A DNA stretch of 29,069 nucleotides from CAZRNB01 sp964601355. GTDB lineage: Bacteria > Planctomycetota > Phycisphaerae > Sedimentisphaerales > Anaerobacaceae. This document shows positions 23,729-29,069 of the stretch, in pieces. The position numbers and the translations under genes were made by a program. Numbering within the stretch: the stretch's first letter is position 1; each line of letters starts with the position of its first letter. The notes beneath the pieces were generated by a model that had not been told where the DNA came from, did not search any database, and was given only the letters and a program-made list of their open reading frames with translations. The DNA lies in assembly GCA_964601355.1 (NCBI GenBank), contig CAZRNB010000023.1:1-29069 (forward strand). Reading direction: 5' to 3'.

Positions 23729-24709
23729 TCATATCCTCAGTTTACGATAACATGCCTTAATGAATTTCAAGGATGATGATTCAATGTGTACAACCGGCGA
23801 TGGCAACGCTTCTGCCCCAAAACTTTTCTTAAATGCTTTCACTCCTTCATGCCCGCCACTTGGATTGAAATCAAACCAAGTGTATCCTTTCTCGCAGGCA
23901 TCTTTGATAGCCTCATATATTAGCAAATTTACAGGTCGGAGATTGAAATAATGCGCCAGTGCGGCTCCATGCCAATAAACTGCATGCTTTTTGGCATAGA
24001 AAACAAGAGCCTCTGCAATAACGGTGTCATGATAGAAAGCCAACCATAATTTTATATTGGCAGAATTTCTTCTAAACATCTCATCGAAAAGTCTCCAGGC
24101 GTATCGAGATGATGCCTTCTCAGCCCATCTCTTGAGAGAATCTTCATATACCCGAAAACAACCCTGCCAATCCTCTATACTGGAAGCCTGCCTTATTGAA
24201 ACGCCTTCCTTGCGAGCCTTGCGAGCCGCTGAACTATGGCCTTTTGTCCACTTTTTGTGAACAGCGTCAAAACCATCAGATAAATTCAATGCATAAGTTT
24301 CGTCGTCCTTAGTGCTTTTTATCCAATTTCTGGGTACAAGTCTGTCATAGGGATTAATCCGCCAAACTAAATGTCCAAGTTTTCCTACTAAGTAGTTGGT
24401 CAATAGTTTTCCATGTTCTACAGTAAGTTCATCTACAGAAATCCACCCGCCGAATGTTCCTGCAGGGGAAGATATATAACTTTTCACCAGTCCTTTTAAC
24501 GTTTTTCGATACGAAAGCGGAAGGACCGCTTTTTCCCCATCAGTAAACATTACAAGTTTAGGGTCCGGATACATTTTGCCTTCAGTATATCTATTCCATA
24601 TTTCAGCCCATTCTCTGGAGTGGAAGTAAGTTGAGTAGTCGCATTCTCCCCAGATGTGGTCCCACTCAGATGCAGTTGCTAAACGAATGTTTTTAATAAA
24701 AATACTCAT
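23729..24709 (-). CDS. FemAB/GNAT-type acyltransferase (BioF2-like)
   Basis: 326 residues with two consecutive GNAT-like folds, as in FemAB/BioF2-type proteins. Features: Y-F-H-S-R-E-W-A-E-I-W near the N-terminus and the W-F-D-F-N-P-S-G-G-H-E-G-V-K-A-F-K-K-S-F-G-A tail typical of the family (glycan-linked peptidyl or acyltransferases). The ATG overlaps the DegT stop as ATGA, so translation is coupled. It may transfer an amino acid or acyl group to the amino sugar made by DegT. Enzymes of this group can use aminoacyl-tRNA or acyl-CoA; which applies cannot be told here. Confidence 0.88.
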   Translation of the reverse strand: MSIFIKNIRLATASEWDHIWGECDYSTYFHSREWAEIWNRYTEGKMYPDPKLVMFTDGEKAVLPLSYRKTLKGLVKSYISSPAGTFGGWISVDELTVEHGKLLTNYLVGKLGHLVWRINPYDRLVPRNWIKSTKDDETYALNLSDGFDAVHKKWTKGHSSAARKARKEGVSIRQASSIEDWQGCFRVYEDSLKRWAEKASSRYAWRLFDEMFRRNSANIKLWLAFYHDTVIAEALVFYAKKHAVYWHGAALAHYFNLRPVNLLIYEAIKDACEKGYTWFDFNPSGGHEGVKAFKKSFGAEALPSPVVHIESSSLKFIKACYRKLRI

Positions 24710-25881
24710 TTTTTAGCCACTATATTTACCACTTCCTCAATAACATCCTGCACATCTTCATCCGTTAGCTTTGCCGAAAGAGGCAAACTGACAGTTTGTC
24801 GGCCGATCCACATCGCGTTGGGATAATCCTCCGGCTGCCAGCCGAATGTTTGTTGGTAGTACGGATGTTCCGGTATGCTAAGGTAATGCACACCGACGCC
24901 AATATTCTGAGCCGTCATAGCGTTGAGAAAAGCATCTCGACTGATACCACACTTTTGTTCATCAATGAGAATGGTATATAAATGATACGCGTGACGCGTC
25001 TGGGTCTCTGGATTTGCAGGGAGAATAATAGGCAGGTCCGTAAAAGCTTCATTGTATCTTTGCCATATCTGCTGCCTGCGCTGCCAGTATGACTCAACTC
25101 TTTTCAATTGATGAATCCCAATAGCTGCCTGCAGGTCCATCATGTTATATTTGAAGCCGCACTCCATTACAAAATAATGCTTGTAGCCCTCGTCACTGAA
25201 GCGTTTCCATGCATCTTTGCTCATGCCGTGCAAGGCTAAAGTCTTAATCCTGGCCGCATCTTCACCGCTATGGATTAAAACCATTCCTCCTTCGCCTGTA
25301 ACGATGTTTTTGGTTACGTAAAAGCTAAAACATCCAAAGTCGCCAAAAGTCCCTGCTTTTTGTTCGTGATACTCGGTTTCAATAGCATGAGCACAATCTT
25401 CTATAACTTTTAGTCTATGCCTTTTTGCGATGTCCATGATAGCATCCATATCACAGGCTCGGCCAGCAAAATGAACCGGCAGTATAGCACGCGTTTTCGA
25501 GGTAATCTTTGCCTCCACCTGGGCAGGGTCGATGTTCATGGTTATAAGGTCAATATCCGCTAAGACTGGAGTAGCTCCTGCGTGAATAATGGCGTTTACA
25601 GTTGCGCAGAAAGTCATTGCAGTTGTAATAACCTCATCCCCCGGTTTCAAGCCAGCAGCCAGCATACTCAAGTGCAGAGCGGCAGTACACGAATTAACCG
25701 CTACAGCATAAGATGCCCCCTTATATTTTCTGAAGTCTTCTTCAAAACGTGCTACCTTGGGGCCTGTTCCAAGCCAGCCGGATTTTAGCGAAGCAACCAC
25801 TTCATCTATTTCTATCTGTTCAATTCTTGGACTGCCAAAAACTAAAAAATCTTTTCTTATTTTGGTTCGAGAATTCTTCAT
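24706..25881 (-). CDS. DegT/DnrJ/EryC1/StrS aminotransferase
   Basis: 391 residues. PLP-binding Lys191 in the Y-V-T-K-N-I-V-T-G-E-G-G motif, Asp162 in E-D-C-A-H-A, and N-S-C-T-A-A-L-H-L near residue 64. This family converts keto nucleotide sugars to amino sugars (for example 4-amino-4,6-dideoxyhexoses) with glutamate. The following FemAB and hexapeptide genes are natural partners for acylating the new amino group. The start, ATG 25881, lies 8 bp after the stop of the preceding broken gene; no strong ribosome-binding site is visible. The partner 4,6-dehydratase is not in the window. Confidence 0.93.
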   Translation of the reverse strand: MKNSRTKIRKDFLVFGSPRIEQIEIDEVVASLKSGWLGTGPKVARFEEDFRKYKGASYAVAVNSCTAALHLSMLAAGLKPGDEVITTAMTFCATVNAIIHAGATPVLADIDLITMNIDPAQVEAKITSKTRAILPVHFAGRACDMDAIMDIAKRHRLKVIEDCAHAIETEYHEQKAGTFGDFGCFSFYVTKNIVTGEGGMVLIHSGEDAARIKTLALHGMSKDAWKRFSDEGYKHYFVMECGFKYNMMDLQAAIGIHQLKRVESYWQRRQQIWQRYNEAFTDLPIILPANPETQTRHAYHLYTILIDEQKCGISRDAFLNAMTAQNIGVGVHYLSIPEHPYYQQTFGWQPEDYPNAMWIGRQTVSLPLSAKLTDEDVQDVIEEVVNIVAKK

Positions 25882-25889
25882 CTTATTAT

Positions 25890-27215
25890 CTACCCTTGCA
25901 AGGATCTTCGACGTTCTTCATCTTTTGGTGAGTGAACTACATCGTGCTCATCGATCAATCTGCTGGAAAAGCGTTGCTCGATGGCCTTTTTCTTGCGTTT
26001 CATTCTCACATAGCACGCCAGTATGCCCAACCATCCGCCGATGCAGACAGCTACTACGGTCGCCGCACAGCGACCAAATACCCCATCCCTTAAAGCATAT
26101 ATGGAAGCCAGTAGCGGAACTAATGGTGTCGCGAACACAAGGATCAGGGCTACAACGCGCGACTGCGCAAGTGCGGCAAGTCCTACACCAAAACCAACGA
26201 TCCCACACACTAAGAGCACGATTGAATACACGAGCAGCACAACGCCACACAGTTTTACTGTTAGGCTCGCTAATACGCCCGGCACAAGATAGACTCCATT
26301 GGGAAACTCTGTCAGCTTGGCCAGCTTGGGATACAGGAGATCATACAACTGGTCGTACAGGCAATTGGCTGCGAGCCGCTTTGTCGTCAGATCCTCAATC
26401 GCTGCAGTGGCGCGATCGACTGATAATACGGTGATATCCTCTTGTGAGACGAGCCAGTCCAGCAGTGCAACAAATTCCTTGAACGTCAGTACCCCTCTGT
26501 CCTTATCAACCTCGATGAAATCGTGTTGATGGATCAAGACAATGATAACACTCTGAGCTTCGGCAAGCCGCCTTGCGGATTTTACTACATCCCGCAGGTT
26601 TGAAAGATAGCATGTTGCTGGTAGGAACTTAATGACATAATGGCCAGATGCATCGCCAAATAGACCCGCGGAGATACATGTGAAGTTCAGATTTTCAAGA
26701 ACCTTTAACGTTTGTGAATCATAACGATTCCAGGGCGGGATGAAAGTGTTAATTTATACCTCGCAGCATTTTTCCAAGTAATTTTTCCCCGCATGTATTT
26801 TTTCCAGCTGTTTATCGTAAGTAAGGCCAGCAAATTCTGTATATACATTTATGAGTGAAATGTTCTGGTGAGAGTAACCATGCAGCGCCACTTCCACAGT
26901 CCCCGTTTTGATACCGTCTCTAAGAATCTTGGCCTTGTTCTCAGTTAAAGCAATCACGTTTTGTGGACGTCTGTCATGACCGTCGCCGGCACATACATAG
27001 GGAATCACGCCAAAGATACACGAAAAACCATGCCTGCGGAAAGCATCGATCAATCCCTGCTCCATGTCGGTATTACTGCGACTGCTGTAGTCATCATACC
27101 GAAAAACAACTACTATCTGCTTTTCTTCGGTGGAAATAGACTTACCAGATGAGTGGACAGTCCCAAAAAGAAGGGACATTGCTATTGCAAGCAACCTGAT
27201 TCCGAAATTTGCCAT
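25890..27215 (-). pseudogene. Polysaccharide deacetylase-like membrane protein, interrupted by one TAA
   Basis: Frame from ATG 27215 reads a signal-anchor-like N-terminus, then F-R-Y-D-D-Y (Asp-Asp metal/catalytic motif) and A-L-H-G-Y-S-H (His-x3-His). A single TAA at 26754-26756 interrupts it at about codon 154. The frame continues without shift: F-I-P-P-W-N-R-Y-D, then V-L-I-H-Q-H-D-F, motifs expected of DUF2334-like deacetylases, followed by about four membrane helices and a basic tail ending at TAG 25890. Without the TAA it would be about 441 residues. The last residues (S-R-L-I-D-E-H) resemble the end of the upstream WecA (S-R-L-I-D-D-H), at the DNA level over about 41 bp. Broken enzyme, sequencing error or readthrough are possible; a nonsense mutation is the simplest reading. 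Confidence 0.82.
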
Positions 27216-27284
27216 AATTTTTCTTATTAATAAATCGATTAGCTAATATCAAATCCCATCATCTGCAATAAGAAAGTGATTTGC

Positions 27285-28739
27285 TCAGTTTTCAGACAAA
27301 TTAGCTATAATATGATCATCAATTAGTCGGCTGAAAAGTGTTGCTCGATGGCCGGCGGATTCGAGAGAGCCATTCACTAAAATCGCTATCTCAAACTCCA
27401 TCGCTCCGGCTATACTGTGATTACGAACCGGCACATTCATAACGACAACGCCGGACTTATCTTGCGGTGTGGAATCAGCCAGCCGCCAAACCTCGGTCCG
27501 CTCCGTTCCATCTTTATCTTTAGTTTTCAAAGAAACCCATGCGAAATCCATCCTCTCTGCCGCTTCACAAACTGCCTGCCACCACTGGCTAAAATTGTGA
27601 GCACTACGAAAATAAAGCTGAGCCTGCTCAAAATTCATCTGCTCCTGCCAGCGCTGGCTGGAAAATTCATACTTTCTCTGCAGGCCGAAAATAGTCTCAT
27701 GCAAGCGAACCGAGCCAACAACACAAAACAGCAACAGCAGCAGCAACAAAATGCAAAGGAACAATACAAGAGTATTGATGCTCCGTGTCACCATCATAAA
27801 TAAACCCATCCCGGCAAAAAGACACGTCACAGCGTAAGATACCACAACCACGTGCCGCTGAGTTAAGCCAAGTGCAAGTAAGTGATGGTGAAAATGGCTG
27901 CGGTCGGGCGAAAATATACTCCTTCGCTCCAGAAACCGTCGAAGCATAGAAAAGAGCGTATCGAAAATCGGTATCCCCAAGGCCAGTATCGGCAACGCAA
28001 GACCCACAAGGGCTGAAGATTTATTCGCACACATAACGCTGGAGGATGCTATTGTAAAACCTAAAAATAAGCTGCCGCAGTCGCCCATAAAAACTTTAGC
28101 AGGATTGAAGTTAAACACCAAAAAGCCACATAAGCTCCCAAGCAACGCCAACATCAGCACAGCCATCACTGCCTGTCCGCCCTGGATGGCAAGAATAGCG
28201 ATTACTCCACAGGCAACTGCTGATATGCCCGCGGCTAAGCCATCAAGGCCGTCACTTAAATTCACTGCGTTGGTAATCCCAACAATCCATAGCAAGGTCA
28301 GCGGCCAGGAAAACCAGCCAAAGTTAATTGTGAGCCAATCGGCAACACCTACTATTTTTATGCGGATGCCGACAGCACAAATAACCATCGCTGCAATCAA
28401 TTGTGCAATCAGCTTCATACGCGCACGCAGGCCTCTGACATCGTCAACCAGCCCAACAAGAAATATAAACGTGGCTGTAGCCAGCAAAGCTATTATCTGC
28501 AGCTTCATATCCCTGAACACTTCTCCAACGGCATTCGGCAGCAGCAATACAGGCAATATAAGGAGCATTGCAGAGACAAAGATGGCTACCCCGCCGATAC
28601 GCGGCACAGGATTTGAGTGGACTTTGCGAATGCTCGGAGCATCAATCGCTTTGATTCGGCGCGCAAACCGAATTACCAGCGGCGTAATCACCAGAGCCAG
28701 CAAAGTAGAACCAAAAAAAACTGTCAAATAGGTTGTCAT
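27285..28739 (-). CDS. wecA: WecA-like undecaprenyl-phosphate GlcNAc-1-phosphate transferase with extra C-terminal domain
   Basis: 484 residues. Polytopic (10-11 helices) MraY/WecA family: L-V-D-D-V-R at 98-102, N-A-V-N-L-S-D-G-L-D-G-L at 157-168, F-M-G-D-C-G-S at 217-223 and F-H-H-H-L-L-A-L near 283-290. It loads HexNAc-1-P, most likely GlcNAc, on undecaprenyl phosphate at the inner face, starting the polysaccharide. Residues beyond about 350 form a soluble, cytosolic segment (R-K-Y-E-F-S-S, W-W-Q-A-V-C-E-A-A) that standard WecA lacks; it resembles a small regulatory or GAF-like domain. It is the first complete biosynthetic gene after the TPR tail. The start is ATG 28739; GTGAG is just upstream. 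Confidence 0.92.
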   Translation of the reverse strand: MTTYLTVFFGSTLLALVITPLVIRFARRIKAIDAPSIRKVHSNPVPRIGGVAIFVSAMLLILPVLLLPNAVGEVFRDMKLQIIALLATATFIFLVGLVDDVRGLRARMKLIAQLIAAMVICAVGIRIKIVGVADWLTINFGWFSWPLTLLWIVGITNAVNLSDGLDGLAAGISAVACGVIAILAIQGGQAVMAVLMLALLGSLCGFLVFNFNPAKVFMGDCGSLFLGFTIASSSVMCANKSSALVGLALPILALGIPIFDTLFSMLRRFLERRSIFSPDRSHFHHHLLALGLTQRHVVVVSYAVTCLFAGMGLFMMVTRSINTLVLFLCILLLLLLLFCVVGSVRLHETIFGLQRKYEFSSQRWQEQMNFEQAQLYFRSAHNFSQWWQAVCEAAERMDFAWVSLKTKDKDGTERTEVWRLADSTPQDKSGVVVMNVPVRNHSIAGAMEFEIAILVNGSLESAGHRATLFSRLIDDHIIANLSEN

Positions 28740-28932
28740 CTCACAAATGAATTGAGAATGGAGAATTGAGAATTAAGAAAAAATTTTCTAAATTCTTAAT
28801 TCTTTTTGTACATACTCCGTCCCCGTCGGTGTGCCGACGAGGTCTTTTACCTTCAACTTGAACCACACGTAAAATCCGCCAAAACGACGGCGGACACGCG
28901 TGGGGATAAACCCGCCAAAGGCGGATAAATAT
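28740..28932. repeat. 193-bp spacer with several palindromes upstream of wecA
   Basis: No gene is supported; a 66-codon minus-strand frame here (28788-28988) lacks protein features. Contents: short tandem GAATTGAGAAT-type units near 28748-28776; an AT-rich 11-bp inverted repeat, 28769-28779 with 28793-28803, followed by T5 on the plus strand; a 9-bp stem with TGTG loop at 28821-28842; a TCCGCC/GGCGGA pair at 28875-28894; and CCGCC-AAA-GGCGG at 28912-28924. The last two are short GC-rich interspersed palindromes. They could modulate termination after the TPR gene or initiation of wecA, but no promoter was identified. Confidence 0.7.
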
Positions 28933-29069
28933 TTAAGGATTCTGTGTTGCCTTGTCTTCAGCAATAGGACGGACCGAGAGGTCTGCAATCAGCCTTTCCA
29001 CCGCACTGAATTGCGGACGAAGACGCAGGCAAATCCTTGCCTCGTGCATTGCCTCGCTCACGTAACCTT
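28933..29069 (-). CDS. C-terminus of a TPR-like protein (5' part beyond window)
   Basis: 45 codons visible, ending at TAA 28933. The frame G-Y-V-S-E-A-M-H-E-A-R-I-C-L-R-L-R-P-Q-F-S-A-V matches the helix-turn pattern of a terminal tetratricopeptide repeat. TPR proteins next to polysaccharide loci are often O-antigen ligase-TPR fusions or export factors, but the upstream part is not visible. Identity therefore remains open. Confidence 0.6.
   Translation of the reverse strand, partial: GYVSEAMHEARICLRLRPQFSAVERLIADLSVRPIAEDKATQNP

Noticed and set aside
28105..28731. 208-codon plus-strand frame opposite wecA
   Set aside because: Low-complexity antisense of the WecA membrane helices; no family resemblance.
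1..29069. CRISPR arrays, tRNA or rRNA genes
   Set aside because: No regularly spaced repeats beyond the two wecB-flanking copies, and no tRNA- or rRNA-like sequence was noticed.

Overview
The window is almost entirely one long gene cluster for a surface polysaccharide (exopolysaccharide, capsule or O-antigen type), with every credible gene on the minus strand, so transcription runs from high to low coordinates. At the low-coordinate end it stops at a rho-independent terminator and then meets an IS91-type transposon module. Wzx/Wzy genes, a XrtA-type polysaccharide deacetylase, a B12-binding radical SAM protein and a bi-domain oxidoreductase suggest an environmental Gram-negative bacterium. 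Planctomycetota or a Desulfobacterota-like lineage would fit, but I cannot fix the phylum from the sequence alone.

Layout, in transcription order (right to left): the C-terminus of a TPR-like protein (28933-29069); a 193-bp spacer with three or four hairpins; a WecA-type initiating phosphoglycosyltransferase with a soluble C-terminal extension (27285-28739); a polysaccharide deacetylase-like membrane protein broken by one in-frame TAA (25890-27215); a DegT aminotransferase, FemAB/GNAT protein and hexapeptide acyltransferase (23082-25881), suggesting an amino-sugar acylation branch; a truncated methyltransferase, a ParB-like protein of unknown function and a further methyltransferase (21426-23125); Wzx flippase, two GT4 glycosyltransferases and a Wzy-like polymerase (16080-21419); a methyltransferase, a dTDP-rhamnose 4-epimerase-like SDR and a CgeB-like glycosyltransferase (12491-15878); a bi-domain oxidoreductase and an alpha/alpha-barrel protein translationally coupled to an intact WecG/TagA glycosyltransferase (8424-12460); a B12 radical SAM protein (6665-8089); a second WecG/TagA gene killed by two TAA codons and a 126-bp MITE (5670-6605); a methyltransferase and a XrtA-type deacetylase (3790-5622); WecB (2512-3609), with copies of a palindrome-derived repeat on both sides; a terminator (2381-2414); and an integrase plus IS91-family transposase (1-2068).

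Working model: WecA loads a HexNAc-1-phosphate (probably GlcNAc) on undecaprenyl phosphate, WecB makes UDP-ManNAc, and the WecG/TagA enzyme adds ManNAc to form a ManNAc-GlcNAc lipid-linked primer. GT4 and CgeB-like transferases extend it with sugars made by the SDR, DegT, acyl- and methyltransferase enzymes. Wzx exports the unit, the Wzy-like protein polymerises it, and deacetylases trim it. The cluster shows many signs of turnover: a duplicated and decayed WecG, a nonsense-interrupted deacetylase, a truncated methyltransferase, short gene remnants between cassettes, a MITE and flanking mobile DNA. The most interesting items are the hairpin repeats flanking wecB, the MITE whose excision exactly restores the WecG frame, and the ParB-like protein within the methyltransferase block.
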